Position numbers and translations under genes: made by a program
DNA from: Bradyrhizobium sp. CCBAU 051011
GTDB taxonomy: Bacteria; Pseudomonadota; Alphaproteobacteria; Rhizobiales; Xanthobacteraceae
Reading direction: 5' to 3'
DNA length: 64,000 nt
Assembly (NCBI RefSeq): GCF_009930815.1
Contig: NZ_CP022222.1
Span: 1,592,501 to 1,656,500, forward strand
Notes under the pieces: model-generated
What the model was told of the DNA's origin: nothing
Databases searched by the model: none
The model's input: only the letters and a program-made list of their open reading frames with translations
Part shown: piece by piece, positions 1-9,894 of the stretch
How the letters are laid out: the number at the start of each line of letters is the position of its first letter
Position numbering within the stretch: position 1 is the stretch's first letter

Positions 1-255
1 AACGCCAAAGCCGAGGCCGAGCGCATCGCGACCGAAGCCAAGGCCAAGATGGAAGACTTCGTCGCCCGCCGCACCAAGACCGCCGAAGGCAAGATCGCAC
101 TTGCCGAGGCCCAGGCTTTGGCTGACGTCCGTGCCGCCGCCGCCAACGCCGCGGTCGAAGCCGCCTCGACCATCCTGTCGAAGTCGGTCAAGGGCTCGGT
201 CGCCGACGACCTGCTCGCCAAGGGCATTGCGGAAGTTCGCGCCAAGCTGAACTGA
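1..255 (+). CDS. atpF: ATP synthase F0 subunit b, C-terminal part (5' truncated by window edge)
   Basis: The reading frame is open from the first base and ends in TGA. It encodes about 84 residues of Ala/Lys/Glu-rich amphipathic helix, and the tail pattern (…[13 protein letters not shown]…AEVRAKLN) is that of alphaproteobacterial subunit b. This part is the peripheral-stalk helix that dimerises and reaches toward F1 delta. The N-terminal membrane anchor lies outside the window. A strong hairpin terminator follows 20 bases later, so this is the last gene of the F0 operon. The choice between b and b' cannot be settled from the tail alone; b (atpF) is favoured because it is usually the last gene of the set. 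Confidence 0.88.
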   Translation, partial: NAKAEAERIATEAKAKMEDFVARRTKTAEGKIALAEAQALADVRAAAANAAVEAASTILSKSVKGSVADDLLAKGIAEVRAKLN

Positions 256-274
256 GCGCTTTTCACCACCAATC

Positions 275-309
275 AAAAGCCGGCGCGAGACGATCGCGCC
301 GGCTTTTTT
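275..309 (+). terminator. Rho-independent terminator of the atp operon
   Basis: A perfect 14-bp stem (275-288 with 294-307) around a 5-base loop is followed by a run of T at 304-309. It lies just after the atpF stop. The minus-strand gene ends at 308 inside it, so it probably serves both convergent genes. Confidence 0.85.
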
Positions 310-946
310 ATTGCTTCTTCTTTTTCGGCGTCGGGCGCTCGGGCTTCAGGGCCTGCGGGTCGAAGCCGATATAGAAGATGTAGCTGTCGCCGGCGGCGCC
401 GGGGGGCACCGGGTAAGTGAGATCTTCGGCGACCAGCGTGAACGGCTCGCTGCCGCTTTCGGTCATGTTGACCGTGGTCTGGTATGCCTTGGTGGCGATG
501 GTCTTCTCGGACACGCCGCCGTGCACCACCGCGACGCGAATCGGAACCTGGACCGCGGCCGGGGCGCCGGCAGGACCGGCGATGACGCGGCCCTGAATGC
601 CGATCCGTGCCGTGATGAGGCCGCCATTGAGGCTGCATTCGCGGGCCATCTTGCTGATCGTCGCCTGGAAGCGCAGGTCGTTGCCGACCGGCTGCTTGCC
701 GGGCGCTCCGACCGCGTAGGTGGATGCCCCCGCCCTGACCGTGACCGGCGGACAGGTCAGATCGCCCGTATCCTGCGGAGCCGCCGCCGGCGCATTCGCA
801 GCCGGCTCCTCGTCCGACTTGCCGCCGAACAGGCTCTTGAAACGATCGGACAGCGATTGCGCCGATGCCGGCGCAGCCGTCAGGCACGCCAGCCCGCCCG
901 CGACCGCAGCCACCACCGCGATCCTGACCAAACGATTGTCACCCAT
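308..946 (-). CDS. Conserved hypothetical exported protein
   Basis: This is a 212-residue protein of unknown function. The chosen ATG at 946 begins MGDNRLVRIAVV, a typical Sec signal peptide ending near APASAQ, and an AGGGAC ribosome site lies upstream. A longer reading from 1024 would bury the signal peptide. The mature part has an Ala/Pro linker and then a soluble beta-rich domain with two cysteines (DLTCPP and ARECSLNGG), followed by a Lys-rich tail (PKKKKQ). It converges on atpF and shares its terminator. It is probably periplasmic; no catalytic motif was recognised. Confidence 0.75.
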   Translation of the reverse strand: MGDNRLVRIAVVAAVAGGLACLTAAPASAQSLSDRFKSLFGGKSDEEPAANAPAAAPQDTGDLTCPPVTVRAGASTYAVGAPGKQPVGNDLRFQATISKMARECSLNGGLITARIGIQGRVIAGPAGAPAAVQVPIRVAVVHGGVSEKTIATKAYQTTVNMTESGSEPFTLVAEDLTYPVPPGAAGDSYIFYIGFDPQALKPERPTPKKKKQ

Positions 947-1045
947 GCGACGTCCCTGACATCCCATCGTCATTGTTCCCGGCGGCGTTATAGCAGCCCA
1001 ATGGCGGCGAACCCAAGGCACCAAAACGGCTTAGAAATCAGCGCT

Positions 1046-1633
1046 TCAGCCGCGAAAATCCTCGTGCAGCAGGCCGAACAGCAGATGGTCCTGCCAGACC
1101 CCGTTGATGCAGAGATAGCGCCGCGCCAGCCCCTCGCGGGTGAAGCCGCATTTCTCCAGCACCCGGATCGACGGCGAATTGGAGGGAATGCAGGCGGCCT
1201 CGATGCGATGCAAATTGAGCTCGCCGAACAGCGTCGGCAGCAGCACCCGCAAGGCCGCGGTCATGTAGCCGCGATGGGCGTGGGGTTCGCCAACCCAATA
1301 GCCGATGGTGCCGGCCTGCACGATGCCGCGGCGGACATTGGCAAGGGTGATGCCGCCGATCATGACGCCATCCGCCTCGCGGAAGATGATGAACGGATAG
1401 GACCGGTCGGCGGCGATATCCTCGGCGTAGCGGCGCAACCGGCGGCGAAAGCCGGCGCGGGTCAGATCGTCCGACGGCCAGATCGGTTCCCATGGCGTCA
1501 GGTAGGCGCGGCTCGATTCGCGCAATTGCGCCCATTGCGGGAAATCCGACATCTGCGGCGCACGCAGCAGGAGGCCGCGGCCGCGCGGCACAAGCGCGGC
1601 AGGTCCGCTGGTTGGCAACCGAAACAGGGCCAT
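1046..1633 (-). CDS. GNAT N-acetyltransferase, RimJ/RimL type
   Basis: The 195-residue protein resembles acetyl-CoA-dependent RimJ/RimL N-acetyltransferases. The supporting features are the GYWVGEPHAHRGYMTAAL segment (acetyl-CoA binding, motif A), then LNLHRIEAACIPSNSPSIRVLEK and CGFTREGLARRYLCINGVWQDH, which is the usual C-terminal block. The start at 1633 gives MALFRLPT; upstream codons in the frame are not family-like. It may acetylate a ribosomal protein N-terminus, but the substrate cannot be read from sequence. It lies 61 bases downstream of the M16 peptidase gene on the same strand and may be its operon partner. Confidence 0.85.
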   Translation of the reverse strand: MALFRLPTSGPAALVPRGRGLLLRAPQMSDFPQWAQLRESSRAYLTPWEPIWPSDDLTRAGFRRRLRRYAEDIAADRSYPFIIFREADGVMIGGITLANVRRGIVQAGTIGYWVGEPHAHRGYMTAALRVLLPTLFGELNLHRIEAACIPSNSPSIRVLEKCGFTREGLARRYLCINGVWQDHLLFGLLHEDFRG

Positions 1634-1694
1634 GCCCACTCTCCCGCCCGAACTACTCGCCCTCACCCCGCCCCTTGCGGGCAGAGGTCAGGAC

Positions 1695-2984
1695 TTAATG
1701 CAGAAGCGTCTTCGCCTTCGACCGCGTCAATCCTTCCGCAAAAGATACCGCCGTGTCCAGACCCCTGCCGCTGCCCAGTGCGACGACCGCCGGCCGGCTA
1801 CGCGACAATAGCGCGTGGGCTGCGCTTTGGGTGGATTCGACGCTGACGGCGTCGATTCGCGCCACCAGTTCTTCCACCGTCAGGGGACGGCCATAGGCCA
1901 AAATGTGCCGCGCCAATTGTTCGGCCCGGGACGAGCAGCTTTCCAGCGCCATCAACAGGCCCGCCTTCATCTGCGCCTTGGCGCGGGCGATTTCGGCTTC
2001 GGTGAGGGTTTCCACCGCATCATTGATGACGTCGACGATCACTTCCATCATTTCCGGCGCGTCGCCGGGATCGGTGCCGGTGTAAAGGCCGAAAAAGCCG
2101 GTGTCGGCATAGGGCGCGTGGAAGGTGTAGATCGAGTAGCACAGGCCGCGCTTCTCGCGCACTTCCTGGAACAGCCGCGACGACATTCCGCCGCCGAGCA
2201 TATTGGTGAAGACCTGCAGCGAGAACAGCGACAGGTCGGTCTGCGGCACGCCTTCCAGCGCCAGCGTCAGGTGCGCCTGTTCGAGGTCGCGGTGCACCAC
2301 GCGCGAGCCGCCCTGGCCGAACATCGCCGGTTGCGGCTTCGGCCCGGGCGTGGCGTCGAAGCTGGCAAATTTCTGCGCTGCTTCCTCCACCACGCGCTTG
2401 TGGTCAACAGCACCGGCGGCCGCCACCACCATGTCGGGCCCGCGGTAATGCGTGGAGAGATAGCCGCGCAGCATGTCGCGATCGAATTTCTTCAGCGTCT
2501 TGGCGGTGCCGAGCAGCGAGCGGCCCATCGGCTGGTCCGGAAAGCAGAGTTCGTTGAGGTGCTCGAACACGACGTCATCAGGCGTATCCTGCGCCGCGCC
2601 GATTTCCTGCACGATGACGCTCTTCTCGCGCTCGAGCTCATCGGGCACGAAGGACGGGTTGGTGAGGATGTCGGAGAGCACATCGAGCGCGAGCGGCACG
2701 TCGGCCTTCATCACCCGCGCATAATAGGCCGTGGTCTCGGTCGAGGTGCCAGCGTTGAGATCGCCGCCGACCGCCTCGATCTCCTCGACAATCTCGCGCG
2801 AGGAGCGCCGCGTCGTGCCCTTGAAAGCCATGTGTTCGAGCAGATGCGAGATGCCGTGCTCGTTTGGCTTTTCGTCGCGGCCGCCGACACCGGCCCAGAC
2901 GCCGAGCGCCGCGGTTTCCAGATGCGGCATGGTGTCGGTGACGACGGTCAGGCCGGACGGCAGCTTGGTCACGTCGACACTCAT
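1695..2984 (-). CDS. M16 family zinc metallopeptidase (mitochondrial processing peptidase-like)
   Basis: The 429-residue protein has the inverted zinc motif HxxEH as HLLEH at residues 47-51 (GISHLLEHMAFKGT), with a downstream acidic residue in the LEREKSVIVQEI segment. That is the full M16B single-domain layout related to mitochondrial processing peptidase beta. The ATG overlaps the thrC stop by four bases (ATGA), so translation is coupled. The thrC-M16 pairing is common in Rhizobiales. Its role is probably oligopeptide or signal-peptide turnover; the physiological substrate is unknown. Confidence 0.93.
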   Translation of the reverse strand: MSVDVTKLPSGLTVVTDTMPHLETAALGVWAGVGGRDEKPNEHGISHLLEHMAFKGTTRRSSREIVEEIEAVGGDLNAGTSTETTAYYARVMKADVPLALDVLSDILTNPSFVPDELEREKSVIVQEIGAAQDTPDDVVFEHLNELCFPDQPMGRSLLGTAKTLKKFDRDMLRGYLSTHYRGPDMVVAAAGAVDHKRVVEEAAQKFASFDATPGPKPQPAMFGQGGSRVVHRDLEQAHLTLALEGVPQTDLSLFSLQVFTNMLGGGMSSRLFQEVREKRGLCYSIYTFHAPYADTGFFGLYTGTDPGDAPEMMEVIVDVINDAVETLTEAEIARAKAQMKAGLLMALESCSSRAEQLARHILAYGRPLTVEELVARIDAVSVESTQSAAHALLSRSRPAVVALGSGRGLDTAVSFAEGLTRSKAKTLLH

Positions 2985-4399
2985 CCGGTTACTCCCTGCT
3001 TCGCGGCACGGCTCACCGAGCGCACGAATCGCTCCACTTCGGCTGAATCGTTTTTCATCACCGTGATGTGTTCGGATTTGGTCATCAGGCCGTCGAGCCA
3101 GGCCGGCAGTTGCGGCCGCACGCCGCAGGCGGCTTCCACGGCATCGGGGAACTTGGCCGGATGCGCGGTCGACAGCACGATGTTGGGGATCTTCGAATCC
3201 GAGGTGTCGCGATCGGCCACCGCCAGCGCCACCGCGGTATGGGGATCGACGAGTTCGCCGGCCTCGCGCCAGGCGGTGCGGATCGCGGCCGAGGTTTCGG
3301 TCTCGTCGGCGCGGCCGGCGTCAAACTCCTCGCGGATCGCGGCCAGCATGGCATCCGGCAGCACGAAGCGGCCGGACTGCTTCAGCGAGGCCATCAGCCG
3401 GCGGACGCTGTCAGCATCGCGGCGGCTCGCCTCGAACAGCAGCCGCTCGAAATTCGAGGAGACCTGGATGTCCATCGAGGGCGAAGCAGAGGCGTGAACT
3501 TCGCGCACTTCATAGATGCCGGTTTTGAGCGTGCGCGGCAGGATGTCGTTGATGTTGGAGGCGATGCGGAGCCAGCGCACCGGCAGGCCCATTTTCTTGG
3601 CGACGTAGCCTGCAAAAATGTCGCCGAAATTGCCGGTCGGCACGGTAAAATCAACCGTGCGCGCGGGCGCGCCGAGCGCGACGGCCGAGGTGAAATAGTA
3701 CACCACCTGGGCGACGATCCGAGCCCAGTTGATCGAGTTGACGCCCGACAGCGAGACCGCGTCGCGAAAGCCGTGATGGTTGAACATCGACTTCAGGATA
3801 GCCTGGCAATCGTCGAACGTGCCCTCGATCGCCAGCGCATGCACGTTGGCGGCGCCGGTCGTCGTCATCATCCGCCGCTGCACGTCGGAGATGCGCCCGT
3901 TCGGGAACAGCACGACCAGATCGACATTGTCGAGACCCGCGAACGCATCGACCGCGGCGCCGCCGGTGTCGCCCGAGGTCGCAACCACGATGGTGGTGCG
4001 CTGGTTGCGCTTGGCCAGCACGTGATCCATCAGCCGCGAGATCAACTGCATCGCGACGTCCTTGAACGCCAGCGTCGGGCCGTGGAACAGCTCCAGCACG
4101 AACTGGTTGGGGCTGACCTGATTCAGCGGCACCACCGCGGGATGGCGGAATGTGGCGTAGGCCTCATTCGCCATGCGACCGAGATCGGCGTCGGAGATTT
4201 CGCCTGCGGCAAACGGCTTGATCACGTCGACGGCGACTTCCCAATAGGGCCGGCCGAAGAAGGAGGCGATGGCCTCGCGCGATAGTTGCGGCCAGACCTC
4301 GGGCACATAGAGGCCGCCGTCGCGGGCGAGCCCGGTCAGCATCACATCGCAGAAACCCAGAACGGGGGCTTCCCCCCGCGTCGAAATATAGCGCGTCAA
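2981..4399 (-). CDS. thrC: Threonine synthase
   Basis: This PLP enzyme converts O-phosphohomoserine to threonine. The 472-residue protein starts MTRYISTRGEAP at a TTG (4397-4399), preceded by a strong GGAGGGTGG ribosome site; the extra four in-frame residues upstream (TTG at 4411) would contain that site and are less likely. HGPTLAFKDVAMQ carries the PLP lysine at about K113, and ATSGDTGGAA is the phosphate-binding loop. The length fits the long class-1 threonine synthases of proteobacteria. The 3' end overlaps the M16 peptidase start. Confidence 0.97.
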   Translation of the reverse strand: MTRYISTRGEAPVLGFCDVMLTGLARDGGLYVPEVWPQLSREAIASFFGRPYWEVAVDVIKPFAAGEISDADLGRMANEAYATFRHPAVVPLNQVSPNQFVLELFHGPTLAFKDVAMQLISRLMDHVLAKRNQRTTIVVATSGDTGGAAVDAFAGLDNVDLVVLFPNGRISDVQRRMMTTTGAANVHALAIEGTFDDCQAILKSMFNHHGFRDAVSLSGVNSINWARIVAQVVYYFTSAVALGAPARTVDFTVPTGNFGDIFAGYVAKKMGLPVRWLRIASNINDILPRTLKTGIYEVREVHASASPSMDIQVSSNFERLLFEASRRDADSVRRLMASLKQSGRFVLPDAMLAAIREEFDAGRADETETSAAIRTAWREAGELVDPHTAVALAVADRDTSDSKIPNIVLSTAHPAKFPDAVEAACGVRPQLPAWLDGLMTKSEHITVMKNDSAEVERFVRSVSRAAKQGVTG

Positions 4400-4572
4400 A
4401 CCACCCTCCAAAGGCGCCAGCCCTATGCCAAGCCTTTGATACTGATCATGAATTAGATTTCGCCAAGCGCGAGGCGAGGAGTCACCATAAAGCGTTTTTG
4501 TGCCGAGGGGAAATGGCTCTTGGGCGAAAAAGGAAGGGCGCAGCTACCGCAAAATGCGCAATTGTCCATATG

Positions 4573-4714
4573 CGTTATTGCGAGCGCAGCGAAGCAATCC
4601 AGGTCCCGGCTCGGGGATGGATGGATTGCTTCGCGGAGCCTGTCATCACTGCGCGAGCGCAATTGCGCTCGTCGCGGGGCGCGCATTCGCGCGACCCGTT
4701 GGCTCGCAATGACG
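4573..4714. repeat. Composite palindromic intergenic repeat (TTGCGAGC…GCTCGCAA type)
   Basis: The outer arms near 4573-4585 and 4702-4714 are inverted copies (one mismatch), and inner arms GAAGCAATCCA and TGGATTGCTTC pair near 4590-4632. The element fills most of the 393-base gap between thrC and the permease gene. The rest of that gap (4400-4572 and 4715-4792) shows no credible gene. Short reading frames across it are read-through of the repeat. This type is dispersed in Bradyrhizobium genomes. Confidence 0.75.
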
Positions 4715-4792
4715 GAGGATGCAGTTTCGCGACCTCGCGACCCCTGCGCCCGACGGTTGCATCTCTCATTTGTAGGAGCGGGCAGAGCGCCC

Positions 4793-6064
4793 TCACCCGT
4801 ACCGAAGCGCTTCGACCGGATCGAGCCGCGCGGCGCGCCAGGAGGGATAGAGCGTGGCGAGGAACGACAGCGTCAATGCCATGACCACAACGGCGGCGGT
4901 CTCTCCAAAATCGATCTCTGCCGGCAGCTTCGACAAGAAGTAGAGTTTTGGCGGAAACAGCTCGGTATTGGTGATCCAGGACAGAAATTGCCGGATCGTT
5001 TCGATATTCAGACAAACCAGCATGCCGACGAGCAATCCGGTCATCGTGCCGAGCACGCCGATCGCAGCACCTGCGATCAGGAACACCCGCATGATCGCGC
5101 CGCGCGAGGCGCCGACGGTGCGCAGAATGGCGATGTCGCTGCCCTTGTCCTTCACCAGCATGATCAGGCCCGACACGATGTTCAGCGCGGCGACCAGCAC
5201 GATCAAGGTCAGGATCAGGAACATGACATTGCGTTCGACCTGGAGCGCTGCGAAGAAGGCCGAGGTCCGCCGCCTCCAATCGACCAGGAACACCGGCCGC
5301 CCTGCCGCGTCAGCCACCGGCCTGCGAAAACTGTCGACCTTGTCCGGGCTGCCTTCGATGAAAACTTCGATGGCGCTCACGTCATTGCCACGGTTGAAAT
5401 AGGCCTGTGCCTCGGCGAGCGGCAGAAACACCATGACGGAATCATATTCCGACATGTCGATGCTGAACACCGCCGCAACCTTGTACGGCTTGATACGGGC
5501 GTTCGTGCCCTTCGACTTCACGGCTCCATCCGGCGCGACCAGCGTGATGTTGTCGCCGGCACGCAGCGACAATTGATCGGCAAGCCGGCGGCCGATGGCG
5601 ACCCCCTGCCCCTGATTGAACCCATCCAGCGAGCCCTGCTGGATGTTGCCGGCGATCGCGGCGAGTTTGTTCAGATCATCGGAGCGAATGCCGCGAATGA
5701 GGACGCCGGAAGCATTGTGCGCCGACGATGCCAGCGCCGGGCCGTCCACGACGGGAGCGGCGAGCTTGATGTCTGGAACCCGCCTGATGCGCTCCGTAAC
5801 ATCCTCCCAGTCCGTCAGCGGCGACTCCAGCGGCTGCACCAGAAGATGGCCGTTCAGGCCGACGATCTTGTCCACCAGTTCCTTGCGGAAGCCGTTCATG
5901 ACGGCCATCACGATAATCAGCGTCGCCACGCCGAGCATGATGCCGAGGAAGGAAAAACCGGCGATGACGGAAATGAAGCCTTCCTTGCGCCGCGCCCGCA
6001 AGTAGCGCCCGGACACGAGCCATTCGAATGCCGAAAACGGCAGGGGACGCGGGACCTTTTCCAT
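4793..6064 (-). CDS. LolC/LolE-family lipoprotein-releasing ABC transporter permease
   Basis: The 423-residue protein matches the Lol permease family. It has an N-terminal SGRYLRARRKEGFISVIAGFS segment leading into a first membrane helix, then a large periplasmic domain (about residues 50-270), then three helices (FLILTLIVLVAALNIVSGL, VFLIAGAAIGVLGTM and VVVMALTLSFLATLYP). It ends DPVEALRYG, the family's usual tail. LolCDE extracts lipoproteins from the inner membrane. The ATPase gene lolD, normally adjacent, is absent here: thrC lies downstream and a cupin gene upstream. It may be a second, orphan copy or may borrow LolD from elsewhere. Confidence 0.88.
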   Translation of the reverse strand: MEKVPRPLPFSAFEWLVSGRYLRARRKEGFISVIAGFSFLGIMLGVATLIIVMAVMNGFRKELVDKIVGLNGHLLVQPLESPLTDWEDVTERIRRVPDIKLAAPVVDGPALASSAHNASGVLIRGIRSDDLNKLAAIAGNIQQGSLDGFNQGQGVAIGRRLADQLSLRAGDNITLVAPDGAVKSKGTNARIKPYKVAAVFSIDMSEYDSVMVFLPLAEAQAYFNRGNDVSAIEVFIEGSPDKVDSFRRPVADAAGRPVFLVDWRRRTSAFFAALQVERNVMFLILTLIVLVAALNIVSGLIMLVKDKGSDIAILRTVGASRGAIMRVFLIAGAAIGVLGTMTGLLVGMLVCLNIETIRQFLSWITNTELFPPKLYFLSKLPAEIDFGETAAVVVMALTLSFLATLYPSWRAARLDPVEALRYG

Positions 6065-6199
6065 GGTCCATTCATAGCGCGTTTTCGGGACGATTCGTGC
6101 GCCAGCTTCAAAGAATGAGCTTCATCCACCGCCATATTCCCGCCATTCCGGGAGCGGCAGCAAAGCGAGCGGCGCTGCGTCAAGCTCTTCTTCGGGACA

Positions 6200-6691
6200 T
6201 CAAGTCCGATACTGTTCGTCGCTGACTTTTTCCATCCAGTCGACGGCCTTGCCGTCGAGCCGCTCCTGAATGGCAATGTGCGTCATCGCCGTTGCCGGCG
6301 TCGCGCCATGCCAGTGTTTTTCGCCCGGCGGAAACCAGATGACGTCGCCCGGATGAATTTCCTCGACGCGCCCGCCCCAGACCTGCACCCAGCCGCGGCC
6401 GGAGGTGACGATCAACGTTTGGCCCAGCGGATGGGTGTGCCATGCCGTGCGCGCGCCCGGCTCGAATGTGACGTGGGCGCCGGCGACGCGCGCGGGATTT
6501 GCGGCCTGGAATAGCGGGTCGACGCGCACGCTGCCGGTGAAGTATTCCGCAGGCCCCTTGCCGGACGGCTGTGAGCCGCTTCGCTTGATTTCCATCGTTG
6601 CGCTCCTTGCTTTTGCCCGGACAGGGGGCGTGGCGCCAGCCACCAACACGGCGAGGCCGGTGGCTGCGATGAGGCCTCGTCGCGTGATCAT
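6200..6691 (-). CDS. Exported cupin-domain protein
   Basis: The 163-residue protein begins [12 protein letters not shown], a twin-arginine-like signal peptide ending near VRAKA. A single cupin barrel follows, with metal-ligand motif 1 in [17 protein letters not shown] (two His) and motif 2 in [16 protein letters not shown]. An in-frame TTG at 6739 overlaps the upstream stop and would add 16 residues; the ATG at 6691 with a GGGAG site is preferred because it exposes the signal. It is the last gene of the aldehyde oxidoreductase operon. It may be a periplasmic accessory enzyme; its substrate is unknown. Confidence 0.85.
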   Translation of the reverse strand: MITRRGLIAATGLAVLVAGATPPVRAKARSATMEIKRSGSQPSGKGPAEYFTGSVRVDPLFQAANPARVAGAHVTFEPGARTAWHTHPLGQTLIVTSGRGWVQVWGGRVEEIHPGDVIWFPPGEKHWHGATPATAMTHIAIQERLDGKAVDWMEKVSDEQYRT

Positions 6692-6735
6692 GGCGCTCCC
6701 AGGATTGGTGTCGGCGGTTCGATATCCTTGGCAGT

Positions 6736-8940
6736 TCAACCCACGTCCGGCATCTGCTCCAGCAGCTTGTCGAGTGTGATCGGATAATCGCGCACCCGGA
6801 CGCCGGTCGCGTTGTAGACCGCGTTGGCAACCGCGGCCGCTACACCGCAGATGCCGAGCTCGGCGACGCCCTTGGCCTTCATCGGCGACGACATCGGATC
6901 GGTCTCATCGAGGAAGAACATGTCCTGATGCGGAATGTCGGCATGAACCGGCACTTCATAGCCGGCGAGGTCATGGTTGACGAAGAAGCCGGCCCGCTTG
7001 TCGACCACGAGCTCCTCCATCAGCGCCGCGCCAACGCCCATCGTCATCGCCCCGATCACCTGGCTGCGGGCCGTCTTCGGATTGAGAATACGGCCAGCGG
7101 CGCATACCGCCAGCATCCGGCGCACCCGGATCTCGGCGGTGGCGGCATCGACGCCGACTTCGACAAAATGTGCGCCGAAGGTCGATTGCTGGTACTTCTT
7201 GTCGAGATCGCCGTATTCGATGCCGTCTTCGGCCATGAGGGCGGCATCGGCCGCGGCTTGCGCCAACGGCACGCGGCGATTGCCTGCGCGCACTTCGCCA
7301 TCGGCGAATTCGGCTTCCGCGGAGTTGAAACCGAGTTTCTGCGCGATCGCTTCGCGCAGCTTGACGCATGCGGCATAAACGCCCGCGGTCGAATTGTTGC
7401 CGCCGAATTGCCCGCCGGATCCGGCCGACACCGGGAAGGCCGAGTCGCCGAGACGCACCACCACCTTCTCTAGCGGCACGCCCATCATCTCGGCCGCAGT
7501 CTGCGCGATGATGGTATAGCTGCCGGTGCCGATGTCGGTCATGTCGGTCTCGACCGTAACAACGCCGCTGCCGTCGAGCCGCACGCGCGCAGCCGACTTC
7601 ACCAGCAAATTGTTGCGGAACGCGGCGGCCGTGCCGATGCCGATCGCCCAGCGTCCGTCACGGACCCTGCCGGGCTGCGGATTGCGCTTGCTCCAGCCGA
7701 AACGTTCGGCCCCGGTGCGGAAGCACTCGGTGAGCTGACGCTGTGAGAACGGCCGATCCGCCTTTTCCGGATCGATCTGGGTATCGTTGAGAATCCGAAA
7801 CTCGATCGGATCGATGCCGAGTTTTTCGGCCATTTCGTCGATCGCGATCTCCAGCGCCATCATGCCGGAAGCCTCGCCCGGCGCGCGCATGGCGTTGCCT
7901 TCGGCAAGATTCAGCGCCGCAAGACGGGTCGCAGTCATCCGGTTGGCCCCGGCGTAGAGCAACCGCGTCTGACTGACGGCGCCCTCAGCCCTGCCGCCGG
8001 GCAGATTGCCCGACCACTCTTCATGACCGATGGCCGTAATCTTGCCGTCCCTGTTGGCGCCGATGCGAATGCGCTGGATCGTCGCCGGGCGATGCGTCGT
8101 ATTATTGAACATCAGTGGGCGCTGCAGCGCCACCTTCACCGGCCGCCCGGCGGCGCGCGCCCCCAGCGCCGCGAGCAACGCATCCGATCGCACGAATAGC
8201 TTGCCGCCGAAGCCGCCGCCGACGAAGGGCGAGACCAGGCGCACATTCTCCTTGGCGATACTGAGGGTCTTTGCGACGTCGCTCACTCCCCAGGCGATCA
8301 TCTGGTTCGAGGTCCAGAGCGTGAGCTTGTCACCGTTCCAGGCGGCGATCGAGGCGTGCGGCTCCATCATCGCATGCGCCTGATCGGGCGTGGTGTAGGT
8401 GGCGTCGAGCTGAACCGGCGCTGCCGAGAACGCACCGGAAAAATCGCCGCGCGCAGTATCGGCCGGACCGCCGAACAAGGGTCGCGGCTGACCGGTATCC
8501 TTCACCGCCGCGAGGTCGAAGGCGCCTTCCACCCGGACATAATCGACGCGGACGAGTGCCGCCGCAGCGCGTGCCTGCTCAAAGGTATCGGCAACCACAA
8601 GTGCGATCGCCTGATGATAGTGCTCGATCTCGGGACCGCCGAGAAGCCTCGCCGTGTTGCGCTCGCCCTTGTCGAGCTTTCCGGCGTTGTCGGCCGTGAC
8701 GATGGCGCGCACGCCGGGCGCGGCCCTGGCCGCAGCGAGGTCAATCCGGGCAATCCGCCCCTTGGCGATCGCCGAACCGACGACGTAGCCGTAGGCGGGG
8801 TTCGAAACGACATCGTGACGCTCATAGGCGTAAGGCGCCGTACCGGTGGTCTTGAGCGGACCATCGACGCGATCGGCGGGCTTGCCGATTACCTTGAGCT
8901 GATCGATCGGGTTGGTCGTGGCTGGGGTTTCGAATTTCAT
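6736..8940 (-). CDS. Molybdopterin-binding subunit of a xanthine dehydrogenase-family aldehyde oxidoreductase (PaoC/YagR-like)
   Basis: The 734-residue large subunit is of the xanthine oxidase family. The family hallmarks are the [11 protein letters not shown] loop, the [21 protein letters not shown] segment and the C-terminal [18 protein letters not shown] block, where a Glu acts as base at the molybdenum centre. It is encoded last in the order Fe-S, FAD, Mo subunit, as in E. coli paoABC. The gap to the FAD gene is three bases. It would oxidise aldehydes in the periplasm after export of the assembled complex by the Tat signal on the Fe-S subunit. Confidence 0.92.
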   Translation of the reverse strand: MKFETPATTNPIDQLKVIGKPADRVDGPLKTTGTAPYAYERHDVVSNPAYGYVVGSAIAKGRIARIDLAAARAAPGVRAIVTADNAGKLDKGERNTARLLGGPEIEHYHQAIALVVADTFEQARAAAALVRVDYVRVEGAFDLAAVKDTGQPRPLFGGPADTARGDFSGAFSAAPVQLDATYTTPDQAHAMMEPHASIAAWNGDKLTLWTSNQMIAWGVSDVAKTLSIAKENVRLVSPFVGGGFGGKLFVRSDALLAALGARAAGRPVKVALQRPLMFNNTTHRPATIQRIRIGANRDGKITAIGHEEWSGNLPGGRAEGAVSQTRLLYAGANRMTATRLAALNLAEGNAMRAPGEASGMMALEIAIDEMAEKLGIDPIEFRILNDTQIDPEKADRPFSQRQLTECFRTGAERFGWSKRNPQPGRVRDGRWAIGIGTAAAFRNNLLVKSAARVRLDGSGVVTVETDMTDIGTGSYTIIAQTAAEMMGVPLEKVVVRLGDSAFPVSAGSGGQFGGNNSTAGVYAACVKLREAIAQKLGFNSAEAEFADGEVRAGNRRVPLAQAAADAALMAEDGIEYGDLDKKYQQSTFGAHFVEVGVDAATAEIRVRRMLAVCAAGRILNPKTARSQVIGAMTMGVGAALMEELVVDKRAGFFVNHDLAGYEVPVHADIPHQDMFFLDETDPMSSPMKAKGVAELGICGVAAAVANAVYNATGVRVRDYPITLDKLLEQMPDVG

Positions 8941-8943
8941 GGA

Positions 8944-9894
8944 TCAGCCTTTCGCCTCAGTCAGCACGGCGCCGAGCGTGCGCTCGGCCAGCGACAGCTT
9001 GAATGCGTTCTGGCGCGTTGGCCTGGCGTCGGCGAGCAGCTGCGCGGCGACGGCCTTGGCGCCGCGCGGCAGCTGGGCCTCGGCCGCCTCGACCCGCCAG
9101 GGCTTGTGGGCGACGCCGCCAAGCGCGACGCGCCCGGTGCCGTCGCGCTGCACGATCGCGGCAACCGAGACCAGCGCAAAGGCATAGGAGGCGCGGTCAC
9201 GTACCTTGCGATAGATCTGCTTGCCACCGACGGGTTTTGGCAATGTCACCGCCGTGATCAGTTCGCCGGGCATCAAGCTCGTCTCGATATGCGGCGTGTC
9301 ACCCGGCAGACGGTGCAATTCGGCAATTGGAATGCTTCGCGTCGCACCATCCGGCCGCACGGTTTCCACCGTCGCGTCGAGCGTTCGCATCGCTACCGCC
9401 ATATCGCTCGGATGCGTCGCGATGCAGGCATCGCTGGCACCAATGACGGCATGCTGGCGGCTGAATCCGCCGATCGCGGCGCAGCCGCTGCCGGGCTTCC
9501 GTTTATTGCAGGGCTGGTTAGTGTCATAGAAGTAGGGGCAGCGCGTCCGCTGCAGCAGATTTCCCGCCGTGGTCGCCATGTTGCGCAGTTGTCCCGAGGC
9601 GCCCGCCAGCAACGCGCGCGACAGCACGGCATAGTCGCGCCGCACGCGCGCGTCGGCCGCGAGATCCGTATTGCGCACCAGCGCGCCGATCCGCAATCCG
9701 CCCTCCGGCGTCGCTTCGATCTTGTCGAGCGCAAGGCCATTGACGTCGACGAGATGCGACGGCGTCTCGATCTCGAGCTTCATGAGGTCGAGCAGATTGG
9801 TGCCGCCGGCAATGAATTTGGCGTCCGGCCTGCGCAGGACGGAGGCTGCTGCCTCGGCCGGCGTGCGGGCGCGCTCGTAGCTGAATGACTTCAT
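8944..9894 (-). CDS. FAD-binding subunit of the aldehyde oxidoreductase, PaoB-like with an extra Fe-S site
   Basis: The 316-residue protein has [13 protein letters not shown] (FAD pyrophosphate contact) and [15 protein letters not shown] (second FAD motif). Unlike most xanthine dehydrogenase FAD subunits it has a cysteine-rich insertion with Cys119, Cys129, Cys138 and Cys157 ([28 protein letters not shown]). In E. coli PaoB the equivalent insertion binds a [4Fe-4S] cluster, so a fourth cluster in this complex is likely. It overlaps the Fe-S subunit stop by four bases. Confidence 0.93.
   Translation of the reverse strand: MKSFSYERARTPAEAAASVLRRPDAKFIAGGTNLLDLMKLEIETPSHLVDVNGLALDKIEATPEGGLRIGALVRNTDLAADARVRRDYAVLSRALLAGASGQLRNMATTAGNLLQRTRCPYFYDTNQPCNKRKPGSGCAAIGGFSRQHAVIGASDACIATHPSDMAVAMRTLDATVETVRPDGATRSIPIAELHRLPGDTPHIETSLMPGELITAVTLPKPVGGKQIYRKVRDRASYAFALVSVAAIVQRDGTGRVALGGVAHKPWRVEAAEAQLPRGAKAVAAQLLADARPTRQNAFKLSLAERTLGAVLTEAKG

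Noticed and set aside
1815..3497. A 560-residue open frame antisense to the M16 peptidase and thrC genes
   Set aside because: It is a codon-bias shadow: the composition (His/Arg/Gly-rich, no domains) is that of antisense frames in high-GC DNA, and both opposite genes are clear family members.
4500..6118. Plus-strand open frames across the thrC-permease gap and the Lol permease gene
   Set aside because: They read through the palindromic repeat and then antisense to the permease gene; no ribosome site or domain was found.
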